Positions 1 through 11,761 are shown, counted from the first letter of the stretch. The stretch: 64,000 nucleotides of DNA from Boesenbergia rotunda (GCA_024364735.1 JAGFNQ010007711.1:50586-114585); one strand, 5' to 3'. The notes: generated by a model not told the origin, from the sequence alone. Translations and numbers: made by a program.

Positions 1-499
1 CAGACAATGCATATTTGTTAGGAAACTAGATTGTTTTGCTTGTTAAATTCTCTTTCGGACGGATTGGTTTCAGATTAATTTCAAGGAACGGAGTGGGAAG
101 TTGAAACAAGTCTCTTTTAAGCTGAAATGAGATCGATCATATAGTTCAGTTCTCAATTGTTAGATTTCTATCAATCGACTCATTCTTATTTGTGATTCTG
201 CAGAACATGATGGATGCAATCACTGTTTGCGTTAGATTGCTAGTTTCAAAAAAAAAAAAACACTTACTTTCGGCTCCATTGTTGAGGCAAAAAAGATAGC
301 GTGTGAAGGTACAAGAGAGAAAGAGACTCGTGCTGAGAATCGTAAAGATGAACAAATAGCAAGTTGATTTTTTTTGCAGTAACAAGAAGCTGATAAAAAC
401 TTCAAACCTTGCATTAAATTAACAATGATCAAAGATTCAAGATGATGGGTATCTCGGAGACAGGAGATTCTCAAAGATTCTGTTGCTCTCTGCCGTCAT
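1..499. other. Intergenic sequence downstream of the TCP gene
   Basis: No coding region is recognised. The sequence is AT-rich with a short A-run near position 250. It would contain the 3' UTR and polyadenylation region of the minus-strand TCP gene, but no single poly(A) signal can be chosen with confidence. Confidence 0.4.
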
Positions 500-1081
500 T
501 CAATTCGAGCTGGCATGTTGAATGTCGAAGCATTCAGACACGTCGGCCGGGGAATGGAAAGGAGTAGAAGCATTTGCCCATCCGAGAAGAGAATTAGGCC
601 AGCTGCTGGACTGAAGGGGTTCCCTGTTTACCATATGCAGTGCCGCCGGTAACGACGGCAGTGCCACATTGTAAACGAATTCCTCGCCCCCGGCGTTGCA
701 GGGGTAATTGGCCGTCGCGTTCCACCATATCATTCTGACGTCGTCTTGCGTCGGCGTTTCACGGCCGCCTTCTTCATCATGGCAGTGAGCGGGCAGAGCC
801 ATGAGCTCGTCGATGGCAACCTTGGCGTTCTGGATGAGCCAGTCGACGGCCTTGCTAGGGCGGTCGAAGCCGAGGCGGTCCTGCACATCGTAAAATTGAA
901 TGGCGGTGTGCGCCGATAGGCGCAGGCGGCGGTCGCGCAGTCCCTTGGCCGTTAGCACCTTGCTGTGCCTGTCCCTCCTTTCTTTGGAGCGAACAATACG
1001 GACGCTGTTTACCTCCAAGGCGTCGCCCGTCGGCGCCCGCCGGCATTGCTTCCGGTTGAAGCGGCGATTACCTTCTTCCAT
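500..1081 (-). CDS. CIN-class TCP transcription factor
   Basis: A single-exon frame of 193 residues. The TCP domain covers about residues 28-97. It has the basic segment with DRHSKV and GLRDRRLRLS, then helix-loop-helix residues including HTAIQFYDVQDRLG and PSKAVDWLI. The Phe-Tyr-Asp-Val in helix I and the form of the basic region point to class II, CIN clade (TCP2/3/4/10/24-like). Such proteins bind GGNCC-type sites in the nucleus and limit cell division in leaf margins. The start chosen is the first ATG (MEEGNRRF). An upstream in-frame TTG would add seven residues and is unlikely. A microRNA target-like site lies at 606-626, encoding REPLQSS. The protein is shorter than most CIN TCPs (roughly 300-450 residues), with only about 100 residues after the domain. 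It could be a divergent short paralogue. Family confidence is high; exact subgroup is uncertain. Confidence 0.88.
   Translation of the reverse strand: MEEGNRRFNRKQCRRAPTGDALEVNSVRIVRSKERRDRHSKVLTAKGLRDRRLRLSAHTAIQFYDVQDRLGFDRPSKAVDWLIQNAKVAIDELMALPAHCHDEEGGRETPTQDDVRMIWWNATANYPCNAGGEEFVYNVALPSLPAALHMVNREPLQSSSWPNSLLGWANASTPFHSPADVSECFDIQHASSN
606..626 (-). promoter_or_regulatory. miR319-type target site in the TCP coding region
   Basis: The plus strand here reads CTGGACTGAAGGGGTTCCCTG. Twelve consecutive bases (positions 2-13) equal the miR319/miR159-type sequence TGGACTGAAGGG, so the TCP transcript is complementary to the microRNA 5' portion and cleavage region. The site sits at the usual place for CIN TCP genes, encoding a PLQSS core. 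Pairing weakens toward the microRNA 3' end. Target status is inferred from known TCP regulation. Confidence 0.75.
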
Positions 1082-1900
1082 GAATCGACGACACAGCCAC
1101 AAGAGATCTTCCAGTGACTATTCTTCGTCTTCGATCCCGGCCTGAAACAAATAAATTCAGAATTGCAGCTTAGATCGATATAACAAACTGCGCAATTAAT
1201 TCATCAGCTCAAAGTCAAAAGCAGAAATCAGAACAGAACTTGGACGGCTAATTTATAAGTGAACGGCTGGCAGCGGCCCCAATTCTGAATCAATTAATTG
1301 CAGAGCTCCCAGACAAAGGTAGAGGACTGACAATTAGAAGACGATGACTTCAACAACTCATCCATTCCAACGATTATCACAGTAGTGATTTCCTCTCCTC
1401 GTCGGCTTCTCATGTTCATTTTAGAGTCTTAAATTGGAAAGGGACTCATCCAGCTTTTTGCGGCTGGCTCGAGTCAAAAGCAAAGATCCACTTGCAATTT
1501 CCCTCTCCCGTCCCTTTCAATCTTCCGATCAATCAGTCGCCAAGTAGCAAAAAGGCCTACCAGCTAAATTCAACTCCTAGTGCTAAGGGCTACGGGAGGA
1601 AAAATATCTACCGCGATTCTATCTCCCATAATGGAAAAAAAGTCGATAACGAAGGAGCATCGGCAACCCTGAGCGCGATCACGCGGCATTGATAAAAGAC
1701 AAAAGCATGTGAAATTGCGAAGTGAGGAGAGATTTTTCTCTGCAAAAGGATGATCACAACGTGAACTTTACGGCCTTGAAGTGGACGTGCATGGGAATAT
1801 GCAAGTGAATTGTGCGCTATTCCCCATTAATCTGTGCAGAAGGTCATACACAATGTAGGTAGCAGCTGCTATCCCAACGCAGCTCCTGAGCAAACGCAAT
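1082..1900. other. Upstream region of the TCP gene; no other gene seen
   Basis: This should contain the promoter and 5' UTR of the minus-strand TCP gene. Only short frames without family resemblance occur. No clear TATA box could be assigned. Confidence 0.35.
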
Positions 1901-2214
1901 GCCTACGGAATTCTAATAAACATTCAGAAAATCTAATATTGAATTAAATTATTTTTAAATTATTTAAACTCTCTGACATCAAACTTAATTTTCACCTCAC
2001 TTTATTAAAAATATAAAAATTGAGAAAAAAAATAACCGTCTTTTTATTAAACTAAAAATAATTTAGAAAGAAAAAATACATAATTTTATATAAATGGATT
2101 AAAAAAATTCCTAAATCTTAAATTAAAAAGAAAAGATTAAAATGCCCTAAATCTCCCCTCAAACTCACGATGCTACCGCTAGAAACATTAAGAGTTTGTC
2201 AAATAAAAAATGAA

Positions 2215-3895
2215 AGTGTGAAGCGGAATGAGCCTTGGTAAACATATCAGCTATCTGCAGCGAGGAAGGAACAAAAGGCAGCGTGATAGTACCAAACTGT
2301 AGATGATGACGAGTGAAATGACAATCTATCTCAATATACTTCATTCTCTCATGAAAAATTATATTGCGGACAATTTGAATGACACTTTGATTGCCATAAT
2401 GAAGAGCGGTAGGTTACCAAAAAATTCTCATATCTACAAGCAACCAACGTAACCAAACAATCTCACAAATGATGGTAATCATAGCATGATACTCAGCTTC
2501 TGTGGAAGATCTGGAAATAACATCTCACTTCTTACTCTTCTAAGAGATAAGTGAGTCTTCAAGAAAAACACAAAAATCGGTAGTAAACTTACGATCCGTA
2601 GAGTCACTTGCCCAATCAACATCAGAGTATGCACATAACTCTAACGAAGAAGTAGAAGGGAATAAGATACTTTGAAACTGAGTTCCCTGAAGATATCAGA
2701 GAATTCAAAGAACAACCCCCCAATGAACTGTGGTAGGTGTAGAGACAAACTGACTAATCACATGCACAACATACGTAATATCAGGACGAGTCACAGTGAG
2801 ATAAACCAAGCTTTCCACAACTGTACGATAGAGGCTAGAATTTGGCAAAAGAGAATCATCTGATAGAGAGTACGGAGCATTTGTCTCAAGGGGAGTATCA
2901 ACTATCCTGTTGTCAGTGAGACACACACGCTCAAATAGATCAGCTATATATTTTGGTTGAGACAAGAGATAACCTTTTGGAGAAGAGGTGATCTCAATCT
3001 CCAAAAACTAGCATAGTAAACCCAAGTCTTTCATAGCAAAGCAACAAGCTAATTCAGTTCAAAAACTCAATTTCATCAAAGTCATCACCAGTAATTATCA
3101 TGTCATCCACATATAAAGATAAAAGTATATGATCTGCACGCGTACACTTAACAAATAAAGCTGAATTATGATCACTGGGACGAAAGCCAAGAGAGGTAAT
3201 CATTGTGGAGAACTTGGCAAACCAAGCACGAGGTGCTTGTTTGAGTCCATAGAGAGCTTTACGAAGCCTGCAAATTTCACCAAATTAGTGAGCAACTCCA
3301 GAAGGAGGTATCATATACACTTCTTCTTGAATATCAGTATTTACGAAGGAATTCTTGACATCCATTTGAGATATTTTCCATCAACGAACAGAGGCAACAA
3401 CAATTAAGATACGAATGATAGTCATTTTAACAACAGAGGCAAAAGTTTCCACATAATCCATGTCATACTCTTGAGAGTAACCTTTAGCAACAAGGCGAGC
3501 TTTATATCGTTCGACAGAACCATCAGATTTAATTTTGATCTTATAGACCCAATGAGAACCAATGACGCGTTTTCCTGATGGTAGAGGCACTAGATACCAA
3601 ATATGTGTATGATATAGAGCAATTAATTCCTCGTCCATAGCATTATGCCAAAGTGGGTTATCAACAACATCTTTATAGGACAAAGGCTCAGAACGATGAT
3701 GAATAGAGGTGACAAAAGAAGCAAAAGAACTAGAATAACAAGAATAAGCAAAATCAGGTAGTTTAGTAGACCTATGAGGACGTGTAGACCGACGAACCAG
3801 ATTATCCACAATCTCGCCAGGTGATAGAACAGTCGTAGGAGGGGGAGAGGGAGGAGATGACGTCTCCAGAGTATATCTACTATCAAATTAAGCAC
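2215..3895 (-). mobile_element. Decayed Ty1/copia pol (reverse transcriptase-RNase H)
   Basis: Reading the minus strand from about 3895 down gives consecutive pieces of a copia polyprotein. First come the RT start (WxxAMDEELIAL, then GSHWVYKIKIKSDGS and YKARLVAKGYSQ). The RT core follows, with the catalytic motif LYVDDMIITGDD near 3090-3125. Then come the RT thumb with YLTVTRPDI and the RNase H end with WASDSTDRKFTTDF and SSTEAEYHAM. The order is correct, but the reading frame shifts several times and stops interrupt it, so no functional protein is encoded. No clear matching LTR pair surrounds it. It is a fossil of an insertion older than most others here. Confidence 0.85.
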
Positions 3896-3959
3896 GTGTC
3901 ACGCCCTCAAAGGCCTATGCTTGCTCAAAAAACGGACAACATCTCCTCTGTATGGAGGA

Positions 3960-4735
3960 CAATTTGATGAGTTAGCAGATGTAGAAAGTGATGTTTTGCC
4001 TTGAGGGGTCGAACCCCTTTATATAGTGGTATTCAGGGCGCCCTAGAGCCTCTGAGGCGCCTCATATGCGGTCAAACCTGATCCGCAATCGCAAGCTTCG
4101 CGAATGGATCAGATCAGCCCATCCAGGGCGCTTGGGACCATCCAGGGCGCCTGGGATGACCTTGAGGGCGCCCTGAAGCATGGGGGCGCCTGTATTAACA
4201 CAGGCGCCCTGGATGCTTCTCCCAGGTGTCATTTTTCCTGCGTTTGCTCTTCTGTTTTGCCTCCAACTCCAGGTACCTGCAAGACAATTAAACACAAGAC
4301 AAATGTACAGATAATCTTAGCCTTAAAGATTGATTCTGACTTTGGATTTCACCCGAAACCCTAGGTCGAACCGACGCCTAATGTTCCATTTCCCAGGGAA
4401 CACGTCCTCACCTACTTCACACTGGAGAAGTTACTTTTGCCAACCGGGACCTCCAGTTGGACTTTTGCTTAGCCTCCGAAACTCTCGGATCTCGAGATGT
4501 CCGAACCTTGACTCGTCTCTACTTATGTCCTTAGTCATCGCTCAACTAAGTTGCTCGATCCCTCGTACCAAGACTTCGTGCTCGACCTCCGAGAACCCGG
4601 ATCTTAAGACGTCCGATCCTCGACCTGTCTCTACTTATGTCCGCGAACCTCGTTCGACAAAGACTCCGTTGCCCGATCCCCGACCAGGACTTCGTGCCCA
4701 ATTGGATGACAGCATAGACTTTTAGTATAAGTGGG
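3960..4735 (-). mobile_element. LTR-like block with GGCGCC palindrome cluster
   Basis: The segment 4035-4215 carries at least six short repeats around GGCGCC (for example CAGGGCGCCCTAG and GAGGCGCCTC). On the minus strand they are followed by a TATA-like ACTATATAAAGG at 4016-4027. The same arrangement occurs in the copia LTR at 8284-9209. Region 4475-4700 contains two copies of a roughly 110-bp imperfect tandem repeat (each ending near ACTTCGTGC). Together these suggest an LTR of the same broad copia group in minus orientation, lying next to the copia pol remnant. Ends and target duplications were not found. Confidence 0.4.
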
Positions 4736-4739
4736 AGAT

Positions 4740-6470
4740 TGTTATGATGTATACTAAAAGTCTAGCTTTTATATGGACATCTATATTTTGGAATGAGAAT
4801 CACATGATCATTGTTTGTATTTTATATTTGATATATACATCTTATTGTCTAATATTTTACATTGTAGATAACATGGTGTATGGTGTCATACAGAAGGTCA
4901 TGTTATCAGTCCCTTGTAGAGTATAAGTAGAAACTCACAACCTAGATGGTTTTGGATAAACCATTAGCATGGTTGTAGTGTAATTTAGTATTGGTTTATC
5001 TTGACTATAGAATTACACTAGTACACTTTGTGTGTTTTGAGCAGGACCGATATAGAAGTGATTCAATTTATACTGACTATATAATTGAATCAGACCTCAG
5101 ATATTATGGTGTACATGCTCTTAATCCCGATATAATAACAGACACATGTACTTAATATCTATTTCTTTGATTTATCAATGGGCGAGATTTATTTGTTAAA
5201 TAAATAGACCCGGTAAGTTGGGAAATAATATTATTTACATGGTGTGTCATTGATTATAGAAGAAAATAGTATCCTGGTGAGTCAGGTTGATGATGCCCCC
5301 TTAAGGAGCTCATAAAGTTCATCATGGAAATCCTGCAGGTGGACTTGGTCCTACATGATGATAAGGTTGAATGGTACTACTCATGGAGTTAGATATTAAT
5401 TAATTAAAATATCAGTAATTTAATTAATTAATGGGAATTCAATATCTTAAACATGGGGAGATTTTGTACACATAATAAGTGGAGCCCATATTTAAATATG
5501 GGGGTTGGTGAGGTAGATCAATGATGATTCTTTAGTAGATTGGATCATCATTAATGGATCGGGCCTTGTTCCATTATGTGGCCAAGACCCAACTCCTCCT
5601 CATGGTCCCTATTGTAGCCTATATATACCTCATTAAGCAATGAAACCAAGACCTAATGAAGCAAACCAAGCCTTGGGTTTTTCTCTCTATTTCTCTCTCC
5701 CTCTCTCCTAGGGTTGGCGCCAGCTACACAAAGGAAGGTGGCGCAAGGAAGCTTGAAGAAAGGAGAAGACGTTGTCATCTTCTTCTCTTTATTCCTTCTC
5801 CTTCTCTTCAGGCGTGTGGCTAGGTCAAGCAAAGGAGTTGGAAGTTTGTCTTCCTTCTTGTTTGGGCTTGCGGCAACACAAGATAGGAGGAGAGGAGCAC
5901 AACCGGTGGTAGGAAGAGGGAAGGAGGAGACTTTTCTTCTTCATATTCTTCTTCTTCCCTTCTCTTCTATTCTCTCCGTTTGGGTGTGCGCTAGCTTGAA
6001 GGAAGGAGAGCAGCCGGTGCATCTTCTTCCTTGGAGGTGGCCGGCGCAAGCACAAGAAAAGGGATAGAGGTCGATGGCAACAAGAAGAGGAGAGGGACCG
6101 GGTCGCTTGGGTTTAAGGGAAAGAATTCTTTCTTTCTCTTCTTCTACTTCTTCTTCTCTTCTCTCCTTCTTATGGGTTCGGCCAGGTCAAGGAAAGGAGA
6201 AGTTTTGTCTTCTCTTTTGGGTCGGCAGCAACAAGGTTGAAGGAGGGGGTTGGCGCAAACAAGGAGGAGAAGAAAGAGACTTTTGGTGGCTTCGGTTCTT
6301 GGAGGATCGTCACCCACATGACGTCCAAGATGGGGATAGGTTATACATTAGAAGATCGTGAGGTAAATGAGAGGTATAACTTCTTGTTTTGGTTCCTTTG
6401 ATCTTGTTTCATTATCATATGTTATTTCATGTTGATAATTATCTTGGACCCCGTTGATAAACACAAAAAC
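4740..6470 (+). mobile_element. Probable copia LTR (plus orientation)
   Basis: A polypurine tract (AAGTGGGAGAT) ends at 4739 and is followed by TGTTATGATGTATAC, the usual layout of a PPT and LTR start. A TATA box (TATATATA, 5620-5627) stands in the middle. The transcribed part that follows is strongly purine-biased (5690-6360) and gives only spurious frames. The 3' boundary is uncertain and is put near 6470 because the style of sequence changes there. A perfect 14-bp inverted repeat spans the PPT/LTR junction (4716-4729 with 4750-4763). Confidence 0.45.
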
Positions 6471-6639
6471 CGGCGATCCATTCATCGTCTATTCCACGGC
6501 TAATCAGTTAGACAAGTTAGATTGCTTGAACAACTAGTTTGTTCAAGCGGTCACTCGAATCGGTTAGCACGATGATGAGTCGGTTGTTTGGGAAATTGTT
6601 CTCCATTTAGATTGAAGAAATTTTAATCCGGGGACATGG

Positions 6640-7700
6640 AGAGGTTTCGTATGAGCAACCATCAACCCAACAAGTAGCACAACTTCACGCTAAGCTTAAG
6701 GAGCTGATAACGGAACTCAACAATCTCGGAGAATCGGTAAGCAATCGAGATGCACAAAGGTATGCATTGAACGCCTTCCAGAGGACCCCGAACTGGATTT
6801 CGATAATCGACACCTACTACATCTCTAAGGATCTTGAGGTAAGTATTTTATACGAACTTTTTTTCTACTATAGAACTTCACTAATCCAGATGTGTAGGAA
6901 AAAGGAAAACGGACAACATCGCCCTAGGCACGAGAAGGATCCAATATGAAGAGGATTCTTCAGAAAATAATGAAAATGCAGCATATATGGTAAGAAAATT
7001 ATCTAAATATTTTTAAACTAAAAAAATTAATAAGGTGTAGGGTAAGAAGCAAAGGAAAATCCGCTGCTACAACCGCAACAAAGAAGAACACGTGAAGGAA
7101 AATTGCCCTAAAGGGAAGAACAAAGGAAAATGGGCACCAAAGACAAAAGCACACAACCTAAAGGCGTCATGAGACGAGTCTTCATCGGAAGACTTAGATG
7201 TAGAGGAACATGCTGGACTTGTTTTGATGGCTTCATACCAAGAAGATGAAAGCATCGATGAACGGGGAGCCACGTCAGAGGAGAGTAGCGATGAAGGGGG
7301 AACTTCGAACTTTAAAAGTGATTTCGTAAGTGAGGTATATTTTCTACCTCCTGTTCAACTTTACTCAGGAATAAAAGCTATGTTGAAATCCATTTGCAAA
7401 TTAAAAACAAAAAATACAGATTTGAAAAAAATATTGGTTTCTGCTTTAGAAATGTATGATAAAATAAGATTTGAAAATGAAAATTTGAAAATTCAAATTG
7501 AAACTTCGAAAAATAATCATTCATGTTCAAGATATTCACAAAATTCAAAAATTAAATATTATGAAAAATTCAACAGGTATTTTAGATTTCATAGGGGTCA
7601 AATTGTAAATGTTCCCAAATCATATATTTCATCTAAGTTTATGATAAATACTGTTGGCAAAAATTTATATTGGGTCTCTAAATGTATCTTAAACTGTTGA
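6640..7700 (+). mobile_element. Copia (SIRE-like) gag fragment
   Basis: In plus orientation the translation gives pieces of a retrotransposon gag. One is AQLHAKLKELITELNNLGES followed by AYYISKDLE-like residues near 6670-6840, typical of UBN2-type gag. A zinc knuckle follows at 7066-7107 (C-Y-N-R-N-K-E-E-H-V-K-E-N-C), in which the second cysteine has become arginine. An acidic, lysine-rich tail is open from 7224 to 7700. Intervening stops and frame shifts show that it is not functional. No integrase or reverse transcriptase follows before the 3' LTR. Confidence 0.75.
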
Positions 7701-8283
7701 TTTTCTTTTGATTAAATTAATTTTGGTAATTAATGCTTTATCTTGATAAATTTTTTTGATAATTGTTTGTAGGATGATCAGTTTAAGATTTTTGTTGATA
7801 AAAGTTTACAGTATTCTATCTACAAAAATATTTTCCAAGTTTTTTTAAATAATCGAATTTATTATGATTTTTTGTTTGAAATCATGGTTTTAAATGTAAA
7901 AAAATATTTTAAAATTAATTTCATCGAATTTGAATTTTCTGGATCTGTTGATTATCTTCTCAAACCTTGAGAAAATTTTTATTTTGAAAAAAATTACTTT
8001 CAAAAATGTTAGAAAATTATTTTAACTTTGACAATGTTTCTAAAGATAATTCTTTGAAAATTCTAACTTATAAATACTGGAAACTATTTATTGTGTTAAA
8101 AATATTTTCCCTTAACATTTTATGTTTTTGATGTGATTTAAGGGGGAGAAGTTGTATTAAGTTAAGGGATAAACTCTAATTTTGATTTTTTTAGTGCTTA
8201 CACTGTTATATATTTATTCATGTTTTTTTATATTTGGATACCCTAACTTAACTTGGGTTGATGCACATCAAAAAGGGGGAGAT
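7701..8283 (+). mobile_element. AT-rich internal remnant and polypurine tract
   Basis: A very AT-rich stretch without coding potential that joins the gag fragment to the LTR. It ends in the purine tract AAAAAGGGGGAGAT just before the LTR TG at 8284. Confidence 0.55.
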
Positions 8284-9209
8284 TGTAAGTACCCCAGATT
8301 GGTTTTGATGTGGTCAACCGATTTAAGTTAGGTCATGGTATTTTTAATCCTTGTGTTTAAATGTACAGAAACTTAGGAGCGCAGGAAGTCGAGCGGAAGA
8401 TACAGCGGTCGAGAATGATGGCACGGAAAGGGAGCCGACGAGCTCGGTGCATCCGAGAGATGCGAAGCTCTGTGGAAGAGTACGCTGTTGGAGGAGAAGG
8501 ACGTGTGCATCGTCCGAGGAATGAGAAGCCGAGAGGAAGGATGCTCGAGGGGCAAAAGGTCGGAGTCGGGTTCGGGTGAGCCTAACTCCGGTTAACTAGA
8601 AATCACCCAAGAAGGCAAAGGAAGTAATGCTGGAGAGTGGTCAGCGGTTGTTGACTAAACCCTCTCTCGAGTGCCCGTAAGCATACGGGCACCTGGGCTC
8701 TCGGGCGCCCGTGTGCTAACAGGCGCCCGAGAGGCTATTCTTTGTCGTTTGCGAACATTGCTCTTTAGATAACCATCGGGCTACGTGTCAGGCACCCAAG
8801 AGCACTCGGGCGCCCTATAAGTATCACGTCAGCAAACGGATAACTCTGACCGGGTCATAAATAGACCCCTGGAGCTCAGTGTCATTGAATTCATTTAATC
8901 CAAGCATTAGTAAACGAGTTTTGTGTAATTTTCCTTTTTTTCTGAGCTTTCCACGTGTAAGAGGCTTTTCCATCCGAAGAAGTTTATTTAAGAGATACGA
9001 GCTATATTCTACCTTGGATTAGTAACCTCCTCGGTTGCAAACTAAGTAAAATTTTGACTATCTCTTTCCTTTAAGTTTGTTATATTTTTAATGCTATTTA
9101 TTATTTGCATCAGCTAACAAACATCTTTGCTAAAGACAAAACAAAAGATAGGAGTTTTCTTTTTTAGGGACAATTCACCCCCTCTCGCCGACCTACGATC
9201 ACCGTCACA
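8284..9209 (+). mobile_element. Copia LTR
   Basis: It begins TGTAAGTACCCC directly after a polypurine tract and ends CACCGTCACA, so it has TG...CA termini over 926 bp. The first 300 bp are clearly related to the minus-strand LTR at 27101-28039: both share AAGTCGAGYGGAAGAT and related blocks. A cluster of GGGCGCCC/GGCGCC palindromes at 8700-8820 precedes a TATA-like CATAAATAG near 8860. A copy with PBS was not found, so this is the 3' LTR of a deleted element. Confidence 0.7.
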
Positions 9210-9599
9210 GAGTTGCGGAAATGAACCTTGACTTAAACGTATCAGCCGTGGATGGAGCTCATGACCTAAAATTGGCAGGGAATGGCGAAAACCAGCGAGA
9301 CCACTCTTGTTCCGGCTCGGGTGAAGAACAGTGGTTGCAAGGTTGGATTGCTATCAAAATCCCTCTTTTTCGGTACTCCCTTCCTCAAATCCAAGGCCTA
9401 CCTCCGACGGGCTCCACTGTTCACAAAAAAAAGGCCACTCACGAGATGGAAAAAAGGAAAGGATCTCTGTGGCTTGGGGTGGCATCACCCGCTTGGAGAA
9501 AGAAAGGGAACAAGCGTCGGGTTTGAGATCGGCGAAGAAAATGAAGAGAACAAAGGGGCTGGCTTGAGCGTCGATTGCACAGGGAGGATCGGGGGTGGT

Positions 9600-9825
9600 T
9601 TTGCTATGCAAAAGGTGGAACCGCCACCTTAGTGCCCCCTGGTCCCGACCCCACAAGTGTCCAGAGGGGGTAAATCACGGTTTTACTGATAGGGTAAGAC
9701 GCCTGGGGCCGAGAGGATTTAAGCCAGCAGACCAGGTTTTTACCCCGTGTGCGACTGACGACTCTCGAACCTGAGACCTCCGATGCAAGCAGCTAGACGC
9801 CTTACCAACCGAGCCAGCCCGTGGA
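9600..9825 (-). mobile_element. tRNA-derived SINE-like sequence
   Basis: On the minus strand a pol III A-box-like TGGCTCGGTTGG (9805-9816) is followed by a B-box-like GGTTCGAGAGT (9761-9771), spaced as in tRNA genes. The sequence continues about 150 bp without folding into a tRNA acceptor stem. A tRNA-related SINE is therefore more likely than a tRNA gene. No poly(A) end or target duplication was found, so the 3' limit is approximate. Confidence 0.5.
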
Positions 9826-9929
9826 GGCTGCGAGTCGTTACGAAGAAGAGAAGGAGAGGGGGTGTCGGCGATGCAAGGGAGTAGGTTTTGGTTCGGAGAG
9901 AAGAGGAGAAAAATAGGATCACAATGAGA

Positions 9930-11640
9930 GATTTGTAAGTGAATGCACTTTTACAGTTTAGCCCTTCAAATTTTGCTAATTCGAATTTGACCCTTATTTT
10001 AGGGGTTTTATGGTTTTATCCCCTCCTAATTTTTAATATTTAACCGCACGACTCTTTTTTCGTTTGTCGCGAGGAAACAGAAAATCTCATTATTTTTTAT
10101 GTAAAAAAATCCAAAAACAAGTATAAGTCCTCTTAAATTAGTACCATTTAACCATAATCGAGTATATTTTCTATCCAATTAAGCACAACTCTTTTTCCTC
10201 CTGACCAATCGATTCGGAGCTCAAACCAATCGATTAGCTTAGGCTAAATCGATTGTGTGATTTTAATTAAATAGTGCTTAATTTAGCCTAAATTATACCT
10301 TATTTTGAACTTTTTATACTTAAAAAAATAAGACAATTAGATAAATCAGAATGCATTATAGAGTCGAAGCAAAAAAAAAAAAAGTTTGCATACAAAGAGT
10401 GAATAAATTTTTTTCAAACGCGAGGATTAAAGAGGAAACTGAGTTTAATATTCGAGAATTTAGGATAATTTACCGTTATATTATCAAGTTGCACTAAATT
10501 AAAGTCTACTCATCGATAACTAAACTCCTTCAATTATTATATTTAATAAAAGATCATACGTTGATCCTAGACGCCCCATATAATCAGTCTTACAGTCATC
10601 TATAGAAATGTAAATTAAAAAACTGAGCAAACTATCACATGGAAAGATATTTCTCCCTATTTCATTAAAAATTAACTCTTATTTAATTTGACAATTTTAC
10701 CATACCATGGTAAAGTCAATCAGACCTAACCTTAGGACATCTGCTGACATTTATATTTTTAAAAGTTTAACTTTTATAATGAATAACGACAAATGTATAA
10801 CTCCTTTATATCTGTCAAAAGATTACGTTTAGAAAATCTTCATTTAGAACTATCATTTGTAGGAGAAAAAGGGTCAAGATCCCAAAACTCGAATTCCAAC
10901 TTCCAATATATCTTATTGGAAGTATCTATCTCATTCTCAGCGAGAATCCACTCACTCTAAAACTCGTAGTCAACGGATTGTGTTTTCCATTGGTCAATAG
11001 TCAATAGAAAACTTAATACACCACAGAGAAAGCTTATACATGCATTCATCTCTCGTGTACACTACATTAAGCTATAATATTTTTCCTTTTCATTAGCTGT
11101 ATTATTTACACCAAGGAGAAGCTATAAATGGCTAGGTTAACAAAAAATATATAGAAGCATTACGTACGGTCAAGAACTTAACAATTAAAAGCACTTTGGA
11201 TTTGTACTTTATTCCGTGCCATTGTAAGTTGCAACATTTCTTGTGATTTTTTTAACCAATAAAGTAGAGTCACTTTTGCCTTCGGTCTTAACCAATTTAA
11301 TGAAATTTCTTAAATGTAAAGTAGAAAGTGGGAACTGGCATGTGTTTCATGGTAGGCCTATACCTCTCTTTCTCTTTACCATCAATTGTCGTGACTCGTA
11401 AGGTGATCGAAGGCTCTCCTCGAAGCCATAAGACAATTTGATACTTTTATTTTAATCATAAGACAATTTGATAGTTTAAATTCTTAATGCCATCTGCATC
11501 CTCTCCCAACTTGAACATGTATGAAACTATGAATCATATTGCTGCTTGACTAAGCATTACATTCACGAAGCTAATTATGTACTTAAAGAATTATTTCAGA
11601 ATAGATAGATCTTCTCAACGTTTCCTGCAGGTATTTAAGG
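9930..11640. other. AT-rich intergenic region, no gene recognised
   Basis: No family-like coding sequence is seen. A cluster of three ATCGAT palindromes at 10205-10255 resembles those in nearby retrotransposon LTRs. The last part is expected to hold the promoter of the CLE gene. Confidence 0.35.
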
Positions 11641-11761
11641 AAGCGAAAGCTGGAGGTCGTTAATTACGTGTCTTCGTGTTAGCTTCAGCAGGAGCACTCG
11701 ATCGATCGAGCTGGCCGGAGATCACAGGAAGGCATATTAACGATACATATACTTCGATCTC

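Noticed and set aside
5714..6361. Overlapping plus-strand frames of 95-117 codons
   Set aside because: The region is purine/pyrimidine biased within an LTR. The peptides are low-complexity with no family resemblance.
8361..8579. 72-codon arginine-rich ORF
   Set aside because: It lies wholly inside a copia LTR, and the related LTR at 27.1-28.0 kb does not preserve a protein.
9740..9830. Functional tRNA gene
   Set aside because: A and B boxes are present, but the flanks cannot pair as an acceptor stem and no proper anticodon stem is seen. It is SINE-like.
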